Positions 18,505 through 26,852 of a stretch of DNA of 64,000 nt are shown piece after piece. Origin of the DNA: Acidobacteriota bacterium (GTDB lineage: Bacteria > Acidobacteriota > Terriglobia > Bryobacterales > Bryobacteraceae); the NCBI GenBank assembly GCA_014584705.1, contig JACTMJ010000028.1:50780-114779 (forward strand). Direction: 5' to 3'. Each line of letters opens with the position of its first letter. Position 1 is the stretch's first letter. Position numbers and translations under genes: made by a program. A model generated the notes under the pieces. That model searched no databases. It was not told where the DNA came from and saw nothing but the letters and a program-made list of their open reading frames with translations.

Positions 18505-19547
18505 CCGCGGCGCAACAAGATTCCCCCGTCGAAGGCAGCGGCTCTGAACCGGAGACGACGCCTTCGGCATCGTCCCGTTCGGCGTGGTTTCTCTGGCTGG
18601 CTGCCTCCGCGGCCCTCCTTTGGGTTTTCCATGACATCTCCTGGAGAACCATGCTTCGCCAGCTTCAGGGGGTCGAGCTCCGATGGCTTCTTCCGGCCAT
18701 CGCGGCGGACATTTTCAGCTATTGCTGCCAGGGCGTCCGCTGGCGCTATCTGCTCAAGCCCGCGGGGAAGATCTCCTCTCTCAAAGCCACTCAGGCCATC
18801 TACGTGGGCCTGTTCGTCAATGAGATTCTCCCCATGCGGGTTGGGGAACTCGCGGCGGCGTTCCTGGCCGGGCGTTGGCTGCGCCTGCCCATCGCCCAAG
18901 TGCTCCCCTCCATGCTTCTCGGCCGCTTATTCGACGGCGTCTGGCTGGCGCTGGCGGTTGCGGCGCTTCTGATCCTCGTTCCTTTGCCCAGCGAACTGAA
19001 TTGGGCTGGAGATCTGTTTGGATTGGCGACGGCCGTCGGAATCGCGCTCTTTCTGCTTCTGCTGATACCGGGCGTGCGCAAGCGCCTGGTGGGAGGAGAG
19101 AGTTCCGCTCGCGACGGTGGCGTCCTCGGAACGCTTCGCGGCTGGTTCGCCGATCTCGTCAACGGCATTCATGAAATCCGAGGCCGTGGCATTCTCATCC
19201 CCGCCGCGGCGGCGTCTCTCGGCGTACTGGTGTTTCAGACGCTGGCCTTTTGGTGCGTGATTGCCGCATACCGGCTGCCGGTGACGGTGCTTGCCGGGGT
19301 AGCGGTATTCCTCATCGTGCATCTCGGGACGGCGATCCCCAACGCCCCGGCGAATGTGGGTTCTTTTCAATTGTTCACGGTCCTGGGCCTCGGTCTTTTT
19401 GGGATTGAGAAGGATCTGGCCGCCGGCTTCAGCGCCGGAGTGTTTCTGGTGCTCACGGTGCCACTCTGGCTGATCGGCCTCTTCGCGCTCTCTCGAACGG
19501 GGCTTACGCTGCGCGGCATGCGGGACCAGTTGCGGCGCGGCGCCTGA
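18501..19547 (+). CDS. MprF-type flippase-like membrane protein (LPG_synthase_TM/UPF0104)
   Basis: A 348-residue protein with a GTG start overlapping the hydrolase stop (GTGA). After a short hydrophilic N terminus it has about seven or eight membrane helices (WFLWLAASAALLWVFHD, IYVGLFVNEILPMRVGELAAAFLAG, GIALFLLLLIPGVR and so on). LFVNEILPMRVGELA and HLGTAIPNAPANVGSFQ are hallmarks of the LPG synthase membrane region, the flippase half of MprF. Standing alone, such proteins probably move lipids across the inner membrane. With the two preceding genes it completes a split MprF plus a hydrolase. It is the last gene of the unit. Confidence 0.83.
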   Translation: MTAAQQDSPVEGSGSEPETTPSASSRSAWFLWLAASAALLWVFHDISWRTMLRQLQGVELRWLLPAIAADIFSYCCQGVRWRYLLKPAGKISSLKATQAIYVGLFVNEILPMRVGELAAAFLAGRWLRLPIAQVLPSMLLGRLFDGVWLALAVAALLILVPLPSELNWAGDLFGLATAVGIALFLLLLIPGVRKRLVGGESSARDGGVLGTLRGWFADLVNGIHEIRGRGILIPAAAASLGVLVFQTLAFWCVIAAYRLPVTVLAGVAVFLIVHLGTAIPNAPANVGSFQLFTVLGLGLFGIEKDLAAGFSAGVFLVLTVPLWLIGLFALSRTGLTLRGMRDQLRRGA

Positions 19548-19602
19548 ACCCGCCTTCCCTCCCCGGCTCCCAGCGTAGAAGGCATGAAGACCGGTGACGG
19601 GC

Positions 19603-19637
19603 AAAAAAATCGGGAGCCAATCGCCAGACCGGCTCCC
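19603..19637 (-). terminator. Intrinsic terminator for the small secreted-protein gene
   Basis: On the minus strand GGGAGCC...GGCTCCC (19637-19612, seven pairs, 12-base loop) is followed by seven T residues (complement of A at 19603-19609). It serves the minus-strand gene ending at 19695 and also separates it from the convergent flippase gene. Confidence 0.8.
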
Positions 19638-19694
19638 TTGGGAAGGGTGCAATGCACCGAGTTCAGGGGTCTTCGTTGCTTCATCACACTTCGG

Positions 19695-19916
19695 CTAATT
19701 CTTGGGCTTCACGGAGCCGTCGGCCTCCTTGTTGTGCTTCTTCTTGCTCTTCTTCACGTGCTTCGGGTGTTCGGTCGGCGTGGCCGACTGGCTGGAAGCG
19801 GAGGACGTGGCCGCTGGCGGGGCAGTGCTCTTCGCCGATTGCTTGGCGCTCTGGCCGGCAATCGCGCCGAAACTCATCAGGCCGGCTACCATCGTAACTA
19901 CCAACAGGCGTTTCAT
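19695..19916 (-). CDS. Small secreted lysine-rich protein
   Basis: A 73-residue product with AAGGAG nine bases before its ATG and a good terminator downstream, so it is very likely a real gene. The first about 20 residues are a signal peptide (MKRLLVVTMVAGLMSFGAIA). The mature part is low-complexity Ser/Ala/Thr followed by a basic, His-containing tail (HPKHVKKSKKKHNKEADG). Composition recalls acid-shock or polycation peptides such as Asr, but no homology is claimed. It stands alone as a monocistronic unit. Confidence 0.65.
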   Translation of the reverse strand: MKRLLVVTMVAGLMSFGAIAGQSAKQSAKSTAPPAATSSASSQSATPTEHPKHVKKSKKKHNKEADGSVKPKN

Positions 19917-20064
19917 CGATCTGATCTCCTTGATGTCATTGCGATATCGATAAAATCCGTTCGCTCCGACGCTTCCAGAATGCGGCTTTTCCGCAACTCC
20001 CCCTATCGCTCCGTAAAGGGAATCTTCGAACCATGCGTAAGGGATACGGCGGATTCGTCCGGAA

Positions 20065-20505
20065 TCAATTTCGCCCCCGGTCCGCCGCCACCAGGCTCTC
20101 CCAGAGCCCCTTGTTCGGCTGCCAGACTCGGGGATCCCGCCCGTGGAAGTGCGTGCCGGGAACGCTCAAGGTGCCATGGCCGTAAGGGCAGATGTATTCG
20201 ATCTTCGGCCGCCCTTCCCGCAGCATCCGGCTGTAGGATCCGCGCAGCACCGGCATTCGCAGTCTGCGCCCGCACTTGCGGCAGCGAAAGATCTGGTCGG
20301 CCACGGCGAGGTAGACAAGGCCGGTCGCCAGAAGAAATACGAGAAGGATCGCCACGGTCCAGGTCAAATCGCGCCCGAACGGGCGAAAGTTCTGGTAGAG
20401 AAACGCGGCTGGGGCTGGAAGCAGCCACACCAGCCCGCGCCAGATTCCCTGAATGAGCAAGGCAATAACGCCCAGCTTCAAGATGAAAATTCCCCAGTAG
20501 CGCAT
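20065..20505 (-). CDS. Two-helix membrane protein with zinc-ribbon-like Cys pairs
   Basis: From the ATG at 20505 this encodes 146 residues. Two membrane helices (IFILKLGVIALLIQGIWRGLVWLLP; WTVAILLVFLLATGLVYLAV) are followed by a cytosolic domain with FRCRKCGRRL and YICPYGHGTL, that is CxxC plus C...H. This could bind zinc in the manner of short ribbon domains. I do not recognise the family. A longer reading frame reaches back into the proline dehydrogenase gene but lacks a plausible start there. It lies downstream of that gene on the same strand (146-base gap). Confidence 0.7.
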   Translation of the reverse strand: MRYWGIFILKLGVIALLIQGIWRGLVWLLPAPAAFLYQNFRPFGRDLTWTVAILLVFLLATGLVYLAVADQIFRCRKCGRRLRMPVLRGSYSRMLREGRPKIEYICPYGHGTLSVPGTHFHGRDPRVWQPNKGLWESLVAADRGRN

Positions 20506-20651
20506 CGTTATTTCCCGCTCCCGCAGCCGCCCCGCGGGCTTCCGCGCAGCCACGCCCGCAAGTCGCCCCTGCAAGGGGCTTCTATCCGTAGGACACCGTG
20601 CCGCGCCGCAAAGTTGCACCCGTCTGCGCGAACCGCCTTGCCCGCACCCTT

Positions 20652-21563
20652 CTACCGCAGCCAGTTCCGCAGGACGAACAGGAGATTGGCCGGCCGCTCC
20701 GCCATCCGGCGCATCAGGTAGGGATACCACGCCTCTCCATAGGGAACATAGATCCGCACCGCATGCCCCTCCCTTACCAGCGTCCGTTGCAGATCCCGCC
20801 GAATCCCGTATAGCATCTCGAACTCATACCGCTCCGGAGCAAGTTTCAGCCGGGCGATTTCCGCGCGCGCATGTTTCAGCATGCGCTCGTCATGGGAGGC
20901 GATCGCGGGCCAGGTTCCCTCTTCAAGCAGCAGCGTCGTGAGCTTCCGATAGTTCTCATCCACATCCGGCTTGCGATGCCAGGCGATGGCACGGCCTTCC
21001 CGGTACGCACCCTTGCACAGGCGCGCGGAAATGCCTTCCCGGTTCAATTCCCGCACGTCCTCTTCCGTGCGGTAGAGATAGGCCTGCACCGCCACGCGCA
21101 CGTTTCCCCACTGCCGGTGGCATTGCTTCACCAGTGCAAGCGTGCCGTCTACGTAGGGGGAAGCCTCCATATCCACCTCCACCCGTACGCCCGTCTCGTG
21201 TCCCGCCGCCGCAATGCGCTCCAGGTTCTCTTCCGCGAGTGATCGCGCTGTATCGAACCCTAGTTGCGACAACTTCAGAGAAACACTCACGGGCAATCCC
21301 AGGATGCTGACGCGGTGGATCACCTCCACGTAGCGCTCCGCCGCTCTCCGCGCTTCCTCTTCACCGCCGACCTTCTCTCCCAGTGTGTCGAGCGAAGAAA
21401 GCAATCCTTCCGCGCTCAGTTCCCTCACGGCCGAAATTGCGTCGTCCAGGCTATTCCCGGCCACGAATCGGCGGGTGAGCGGGCGCGCGTTCGCGGAGTG
21501 CTCCATCCATTGCCGCAGCAACTGGTTTCCGGATGCGTACAGAATCGCCGAACGGAGTATCAT
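20652..21563 (-). CDS. Proline dehydrogenase
   Basis: A 303-residue monofunctional PRODH, the first enzyme of proline degradation: FAD-dependent oxidation of proline to pyrroline-5-carboxylate at the inner membrane. The TIM-barrel signatures are clear: VSVSLKLSQLGFD, RVEVDMEASPYVD, ARLCKGAYREG, ASHDERM, EFEMLYGIRRDLQ and the terminal YVPYGEAWYPYLMRRMAERP, which holds substrate-contacting Arg and Tyr residues. The length matches the short bacterial PRODHs (about 300). No P5C dehydrogenase gene is adjacent, so that step must be encoded elsewhere. Confidence 0.93.
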   Translation of the reverse strand: MILRSAILYASGNQLLRQWMEHSANARPLTRRFVAGNSLDDAISAVRELSAEGLLSSLDTLGEKVGGEEEARRAAERYVEVIHRVSILGLPVSVSLKLSQLGFDTARSLAEENLERIAAAGHETGVRVEVDMEASPYVDGTLALVKQCHRQWGNVRVAVQAYLYRTEEDVRELNREGISARLCKGAYREGRAIAWHRKPDVDENYRKLTTLLLEEGTWPAIASHDERMLKHARAEIARLKLAPERYEFEMLYGIRRDLQRTLVREGHAVRIYVPYGEAWYPYLMRRMAERPANLLFVLRNWLR

Positions 21564-21657
21564 ATCCTGCCGTCGCTGACGCTCTACGAAGGAGTATGCT
21601 TGCTTTCTTACGACGATTCAACCCGGTCAACCGTTCCGCGCCGCCGTCCAAACGCAC

Positions 21658-21687
21658 GAATGGCCGGCCTCGGTAGGCCGACCATTC
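21658..21687 (-). terminator. Long hairpin between msrA and proline dehydrogenase
   Basis: GAATGGCCGGCCT (21658-21670) pairs with AGGCCGACCATTC (21675-21687) around loop CGGT. Thirteen positions pair in minus-strand RNA, where the one mismatch becomes a G-U wobble. It lies downstream of msrA and upstream of proline dehydrogenase on the transcribed strand. There is no T tract, so it could be a terminator, attenuator or processing site. Confidence 0.45.
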
Positions 21688-21761
21688 TCTCTCCTTCCGG
21701 GCAGACTCCGGTGACACCAGCGCACCAAGGCGCCCTGGCGTCGCAATCCAACAGGAAGCCG

Positions 21762-22460
21762 CTATTTCCGCGTCTTATCCGCCACCAGGTCCGGCAACTT
21801 CTTCTTCAGCTTTTCCACCTTCGGCAAGGCGTTCACAACCACGTAGGCCTGATTGGGATTGTTCCGCACAAAATTCTGGTGGTACTCCTCGGCGGGGTAA
21901 AACTTGTCGAGTTTCTCCACCGTCGTCACGATCTTCTTCGGGAAGATTCCGGCCGCATCCAGTTGTTTGATATAGGCTTCCGCCACCTCGCGCTGCTCCT
22001 CCGTGGTGTAGAAGATCGCGGAGCGGTATTGCTTGCCCCAATCCGGACCCTGCCTATTCAATTGGGTCGGGTCGTGCGCGGCGGCGAAGAAGACCTTCAG
22101 AAGTTGGCCATAGCTGATTCTTCGAGGATCGTAGGTGATCTCAATCGCTTCGGCGTGCCCGGTGGTTCCCGACGATACTTTCCGGTAATCCGCGTCCTTC
22201 TCACTGCCCCCGGCGTAGCCGGAAACCACGTTTTTCACACCCACGACGCGTTCACAAACGGCCTCTGTACACCAGAAGCACCCGCCGGCAAAAACCGCCG
22301 TAGCCTTCGATTGTTGTTTTTCGAGAACGGTATCCCGGGCGGGACCCGGAAAGGGCTTATCCTGCCCCGCCGCTTCCAAATTGGAACTGCCAGTCAACCA
22401 GCTAAACATCAGCGCCCCTCCCAGGAGGGCAAATTTCCATCTGAATCCAGACATACGCAT
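21762..22460 (-). CDS. msrA: Peptide methionine sulfoxide reductase MsrA, exported form
   Basis: A 232-residue protein that reduces methionine-S-sulfoxide. The catalytic motif GGCFWCTE has the nucleophilic Cys and is followed by GVKNVVSGYAGG and SGTTGHAEAIEITYDP, all diagnostic of MsrA. Lys-rich residues follow the core (AEEYHQNF then KVEKLKKKLPDLVADKTRK). The first about 30 residues are a signal-peptide-like hydrophobic segment (WKFALLGGALMFSWLTG), so the enzyme probably protects envelope proteins. An ATG at 22454 is an equally good start. No msrB is adjacent. Confidence 0.95.
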   Translation of the reverse strand: MRMSGFRWKFALLGGALMFSWLTGSSNLEAAGQDKPFPGPARDTVLEKQQSKATAVFAGGCFWCTEAVCERVVGVKNVVSGYAGGSEKDADYRKVSSGTTGHAEAIEITYDPRRISYGQLLKVFFAAAHDPTQLNRQGPDWGKQYRSAIFYTTEEQREVAEAYIKQLDAAGIFPKKIVTTVEKLDKFYPAEEYHQNFVRNNPNQAYVVVNALPKVEKLKKKLPDLVADKTRK

Positions 22461-22596
22461 CCCCCATTGATAGATGCGTCAAACGCCGGAAAAATTCCGC
22501 GATTGCACATCCGCCGATACACGGCGGGTCGCCTGGAGGGGCGCCGGATTCCTGATCAAAACTGGATGGAGTACCGGGAGGTTTCGCGCCGCCCGC

Positions 22597-23049
22597 TCAC
22601 GCCAGAGCCGGGCCGCTCTCATCGCTTAGCACGGCATGCTGCTTCAGGGCGTCGAGCGGACATACGCGCAGCGCCGCTTCGTGGGTCGCTTCCATCACCA
22701 CCGGGGGCGCGCAGCCGGCCTCGAACGCTTCCTGCCATCGTGCCGCGCACAGGCACCACTTCTGGCCGGGCTTCAGCCCATCGAATCCATACTCCGGGCG
22801 CGGCGTACTCAGGTCGTTACCGCGCGATTTCGTGAATGCAAGAAACTCTTCGGTCAGGATCGCGCAGACGGCGTGCAAACCGGTATCATCGTCATTGGTA
22901 TCGCAGCGCCCGTTTCGAAAATAGCCGGTTACCGGCGCGCCGCAGCACACTCCCAGCGGTCCGCCCAGCACATTCCGGGCCCGGCCGTGGCCGTTCGTCG
23001 CGATCATCGGGTGAAAAGTGGACATCGTTTGTTGGATGCCCTCGGGCAT
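22597..23049 (-). CDS. DUF2237 family protein
   Basis: A product of about 150 residues matching DUF2237 through most of its length. Typical blocks are NVLGGPLGVCCGAPVTGYFRNG, DTGLHAVCAILTEEFLAFTKSRGNDLSTP, KWCLCAARWQEAF and APPVVMEATHEAAL. The several conserved Cys residues suggest metal or redox chemistry, but no function is established for the family. The start is uncertain: the ATG at 23049 is used, and 23025 is an alternative. It is divergent from the adenylate kinase gene. Confidence 0.88.
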   Translation of the reverse strand: MPEGIQQTMSTFHPMIATNGHGRARNVLGGPLGVCCGAPVTGYFRNGRCDTNDDDTGLHAVCAILTEEFLAFTKSRGNDLSTPRPEYGFDGLKPGQKWCLCAARWQEAFEAGCAPPVVMEATHEAALRVCPLDALKQHAVLSDESGPALA

Positions 23050-23216
23050 CTTCCCGCATCAAATCAAAGCAGTTACGCGGCATGATCGGCACGAAATTCG
23101 TCCTCCGGCCGCTCAACCCAATATATACTGCAATAGTCCGCCAGATTCCGCGATGGACCGCCCGGCGTTGCCGGAAAAACCGTCGGCGCATCGCAGCGAG
23201 ACGAGTTGAGATCTCT

Positions 23217-23828
23217 ATGGACAAGTACATTGTGTGCGGGCCGCAAGGCTCTGGAAAAGGAACACAGAGCCGCCTTCTGGCAAACGACTTCGACTTCGTT
23301 CACATCTCGATCGGAGACATTTTTCGCTGGAACGTCCGCAATCACACGAAACTGGCCGCGAAAATTCGCAAGATCACCAACACCGGTCTCCTGGTTCCGG
23401 ACGACATTGTGGCGCAAGTCGTGCAGAAGCGCCTGGAAGAACACGACTGGAACTACGGCTTTGTGCTGGACGGATTTCCGCGCACCAAGCCCCAGGCGGA
23501 GTATCTCTTTGAAACCTACAACATCGACAAGGTGATCTACCTCGATATCCCCGATGATGTGGTTTACGAACGCGTGATGACCCGCGCTCGCCTGGGAGAA
23601 GGGGGCGGCTTCACCAAACGCGTGGACGACGACCCGGAAGTGCTGAAGACCCGCCTCACTCAGTACTACGAGAAAACGAAACCCCTGCTGGATCTCTACA
23701 ACAAGAAGCAGCTCTTGCTCAGTATCAACGGAGACCGGCCGATTGAGCAGGTTTACGGAGAAATTCAGGATCGCCTCGGTCTGACGGCGCGCAAGTTCCC
23801 TGAGATGGCAGGAACGATTTCCGTCTAG
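23217..23828 (+). CDS. adk: Adenylate kinase
   Basis: Interconverts ATP+AMP and 2 ADP in the cytosol. The ATG at 23217 gives 203 residues. The P-loop GPQGSGKGTQ is at about residues 8-17, the AMP-binding region at SIGDIFRWNVRN, and VLDGFPRTKPQAEYL holds the conserved Arg. The LID is short (RARLGEGGGFTKRVDDDPEVLKTRL) and lacks zinc-binding Cys. The first loop has Q in place of the usual P (GPQG for GPPG). Nothing else in the neighbourhood is related; ribosomal-protein/secY genes, the frequent partners of adk, are absent. Confidence 0.9.
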   Translation: MDKYIVCGPQGSGKGTQSRLLANDFDFVHISIGDIFRWNVRNHTKLAAKIRKITNTGLLVPDDIVAQVVQKRLEEHDWNYGFVLDGFPRTKPQAEYLFETYNIDKVIYLDIPDDVVYERVMTRARLGEGGGFTKRVDDDPEVLKTRLTQYYEKTKPLLDLYNKKQLLLSINGDRPIEQVYGEIQDRLGLTARKFPEMAGTISV

Positions 23829-23992
23829 GCGCGGGCGGGCGTTCCCATCGGGAGCCGACGTCGCGCATCACCTCAACCGTACCGATTCATCGTGCCAGCT
23901 GGCCCGGCGCTGACTGCGAGGAACTCGGCTGGTATGGTGGAATCTGGCGGGATACGATGGAACTTTCCGTCGAGGCGAACGGGAGACCCCTC

Positions 23993-24937
23993 ATGAGCGG
24001 CTTAACTTCGAACCTAACCTCCAGCCGGCGAGGATTCCTGACGGCGATGGCGCTTCCGAGCCTGGCTTTCCTGACCGGGGTGCAATCCGCCGTGTGCGCA
24101 GCCGAGGACGCTCCGCTGGAGTTCGGCGTGCAACTGTACATGCTCAGGGACTTACTCGCTCAAGATTTTGAGCGGGGCTTGGCGCAGGTCGCTGAAACGG
24201 GCGTCAAGTACGTCGAGTTCGCCGGTTTCTATGATCGATCCGCCGCCGATCTGGCCAGGCTGCTCCGAGCCAATGGGCTTGTAGTGCGCAGCGCCCATTG
24301 CGTTCGCGCGGAGATGACCGATGATGCGCTGAAAGCGATGATTGATTTCTGCGGCGAGTTGAGGATGCCGTACATGTGCGCCGCTTCCCCCATCATCCGG
24401 CATCTCAAACTGCCGATCACATCGATGGAACAAGCGCGCTGGGCGGTTCGCCAGATCACCCTGGAAGACATGCGTGAATCCGCCGATCGCTTCAACCGCA
24501 TTGCGGAGAGGATATCCGGGGCTGGCATGCGTTTTGCTTACCACACCCATGGTATGGATTTTCGGCGCTACGGCGACATTGTGGCGTTCGACGATATGGT
24601 TCAGAGAACCGACCCCAAGCATGTCTCTTTTCAGTTGGATATTGGCAACGCGATTGCCGCGAATGCCGACCCCATCGAATATCTGCGGAAATATCCGACC
24701 CGGTTTTGCCTCGGCCATGTCAAGGATTGGACAAGACTTACCACCGGGGAGACCGACATCCTGCCACCGCGCGCACCGTTTGGGGAAGGAGTCATCGATT
24801 GGAAAACGACGATCCGCGCCGCCAAGGCCGCCGGCATTCAAACGTATTTCATCGAACAGGAAGAGGTGACCGCACAGAACGCCATCGCTGTTCTTCGCCA
24901 GGGCTACCAGTATTTCCAGACATTGACGAGGGCCTGA
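23993..24937 (+). CDS. Tat-tagged sugar phosphate isomerase/epimerase-like TIM barrel
   Basis: I prefer the ATG at 23993 (GGGAG eight bases upstream) over the one at 23957, giving 314 residues. A twin-arginine signal (SSRRGFLTAMALPSLAFLTG) precedes an AP-endonuclease-2/xylose-isomerase-like barrel. It starts EFGVQLYMLRD, with VKYVEFAGFYD, RFAYHTHGMDF, FQLDIGNAIAA, GHVKDW and FIEQEE; the Glu/His/Asp residues are those expected to hold a metal. The substrate is unknown; family relatives act on keto-sugars and inositols. The gene is monocistronic. Confidence 0.85.
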   Translation: MSGLTSNLTSSRRGFLTAMALPSLAFLTGVQSAVCAAEDAPLEFGVQLYMLRDLLAQDFERGLAQVAETGVKYVEFAGFYDRSAADLARLLRANGLVVRSAHCVRAEMTDDALKAMIDFCGELRMPYMCAASPIIRHLKLPITSMEQARWAVRQITLEDMRESADRFNRIAERISGAGMRFAYHTHGMDFRRYGDIVAFDDMVQRTDPKHVSFQLDIGNAIAANADPIEYLRKYPTRFCLGHVKDWTRLTTGETDILPPRAPFGEGVIDWKTTIRAAKAAGIQTYFIEQEEVTAQNAIAVLRQGYQYFQTLTRA

Positions 24938-25013
24938 TTCCGGGCGGAAGGCGCCCATCGCACTCGTACGGCGGGCTCCCGTTTCCGGATCTGCCTCGCT
25001 GGCGCGATGCCGC

Positions 25014-26762
25014 CTATTGCAATTCGATGCCGTAGGGCATCAGAGCCTTGAGCCCCGGTGTCTCCATCGCTTTGAGCAGCGGGTTCGCCGCCAGCGGTTC
25101 GAGCGGGGTGCCTCGCAGCAACGCCTTCAAGTCCGCGCCTCCCATCGAACTGTCTTCGAGGCTCGTCAGCATCTCAAGTAAGCCCACTTTGCCTGGGTAG
25201 ACGAAAATTTTGAGCTTGTCCGTCTCGGCGATCTTCGCTTTCTTTTTCAATGTTGCCAGTGCAACATCGAAGCCGCCAACCTCGTCCACCAGTCCCCGTT
25301 CCTTCGCTTGGGAACCCAGCCAGACCCGACCCTGCGCGAGCGGGGCGATCTCGTCCACCGGCCGCTTGCGCCCCTCGCTCACCCGCGCCAGAAACGCCCC
25401 GTAGGTGTCGTCAATCAAGGACCGCAATTTCTCGCGGCCGTTCGCGTCCAGCGGTACATAATCGGAGAGGAAGGCCGAATTCCGGCCCCGGCTAAGCGAA
25501 TCCTTTGTGATGCCCACTTTGTCGTAGAGGCCCTTCAGCACCGGCTTCGTGAACACGACGCCGATCGATCCTGTCAGCGTCGAAGGATACGCCACAATCG
25601 GGTCGCCCGACATCGAGATGTAGTAACCGCCCGATGCCGCCGCGTCGGACATCGAGATCACCAGCGGCTTTTTCTTGCTCAGCGCGCGCACTTCATGCAG
25701 GATCTCGTCGGACGCGATGGCATCGCCGCCCGGCGAATCCACCCGCAATATTACGCCCTTAATGGAATCATTCTTGGCAAGAGACCGCAAATCCTCGATG
25801 AGCGATTGCGACGCGATCATGGAGCTTCGGGAAAAGGCGTCGGACTTGCCGCGCACGATGGCTCCCTGGGTCGCGAGAATCGCCACGCTCGCGTCGCCGG
25901 TCAACCCCAGGGACGACGGGCTCACATCCCGGTAATTTCTCACGCTGGCCTCTTTGTATTCCGCCAGTTTGAGTTCGTTCTTGATCTCGTCCTTGATCTG
26001 CTGCTCGTACTTCAACCCGTCGAGCAGGCCCGCCTTGAGCGCCGCGCCCGCCGTGAACGGCCCCTGATCGATGATGGCGGCCATCTCGTCCCGGCTTTTC
26101 TTGCGGGCCGTTCCCACGGTCGAAAGGAAGTCGTTATAGAGATCGTCGAGCACCGATGTCAGCACTTCCCGCGTTTCAGGCGTCATCGAGGTCTGCGTGA
26201 ACTGGTCTCCGGCATCCTTGTACTTGCCCGCGTGTTCGACTTCCACGGTCACGCCGATCTTGTCGAGCGTGTTCTTGAGGTACATCACCTCCAGCCGCAT
26301 CCCCTGCATCAGCAGCATGTCTTCCGGGCTGGCGTACACCTTGTCGGCCGCCGATGCCATGTAGTAATCCACCATGCGCGGCATCCGCACGATCGCGTAA
26401 ACCGGCTTGCCGGAATCCTTGCGGAACTTCTCGATCGAACCGCGGATCTCCTGCGCGGTCGCCCAGCCGAGGCCGGGCATCACCGGCTCGAAAATCACGG
26501 CTTTGATGCGCGAATCCACGGCGGCCTTCCGCAGAGAACTCCAGATCTCGAGCGTGGTCAGCCCGCTTGGCGGTTGCCCCGGAATCGGGAAGGTGAACCC
26601 GGCCATCTCGTCCACCGGCCCGCTCACGGTGAGCCGCAGCACGGAATTCTCCGGAACGCTTGGCTCCCGCTCCGAGAGCCTTGCAAACGCGAACGCCACC
26701 ACTATTCCCGTGAAGACGGAGAGCACAATCCCAATCAGCAGCCCAATCAGAAACTTCTTCAT
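25014..26762 (-). CDS. sppA: Signal peptide peptidase SppA, 67K type
   Basis: A 582-residue membrane-anchored serine protease that degrades released signal peptides. One N-terminal helix (KKFLIGLLIGIVLSVFTGIVVAFAFA) is followed by two tandem SppA domains. The N-terminal half should carry the catalytic Lys (AGKYKDAGDQFTQTSM region). The C-terminal half carries the nucleophile Ser in SDAAASGGYYISM, together with LRVDSPGGDAIASDEI and STLTGSIGVV. The length agrees with E. coli-type SppA (about 600), not the short SppA36K. It stands alone between two isomerase-like genes. Confidence 0.93.
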   Translation of the reverse strand: MKKFLIGLLIGIVLSVFTGIVVAFAFARLSEREPSVPENSVLRLTVSGPVDEMAGFTFPIPGQPPSGLTTLEIWSSLRKAAVDSRIKAVIFEPVMPGLGWATAQEIRGSIEKFRKDSGKPVYAIVRMPRMVDYYMASAADKVYASPEDMLLMQGMRLEVMYLKNTLDKIGVTVEVEHAGKYKDAGDQFTQTSMTPETREVLTSVLDDLYNDFLSTVGTARKKSRDEMAAIIDQGPFTAGAALKAGLLDGLKYEQQIKDEIKNELKLAEYKEASVRNYRDVSPSSLGLTGDASVAILATQGAIVRGKSDAFSRSSMIASQSLIEDLRSLAKNDSIKGVILRVDSPGGDAIASDEILHEVRALSKKKPLVISMSDAAASGGYYISMSGDPIVAYPSTLTGSIGVVFTKPVLKGLYDKVGITKDSLSRGRNSAFLSDYVPLDANGREKLRSLIDDTYGAFLARVSEGRKRPVDEIAPLAQGRVWLGSQAKERGLVDEVGGFDVALATLKKKAKIAETDKLKIFVYPGKVGLLEMLTSLEDSSMGGADLKALLRGTPLEPLAANPLLKAMETPGLKALMPYGIELQ

Positions 26763-26852
26763 AATGTTCTTCTACCGATCCAGCCGCGCAAACGCCGTTT
26801 GCGACGGTCGCCTTGAGGGCATGCTCTCCGCCGTTTCATCCGCGCCTGAAGG

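Noticed and set aside
25308..26816. A 502-residue plus-strand frame opposite sppA
   Set aside because: No recognisable domain, and the opposite strand has intact SppA motifs.
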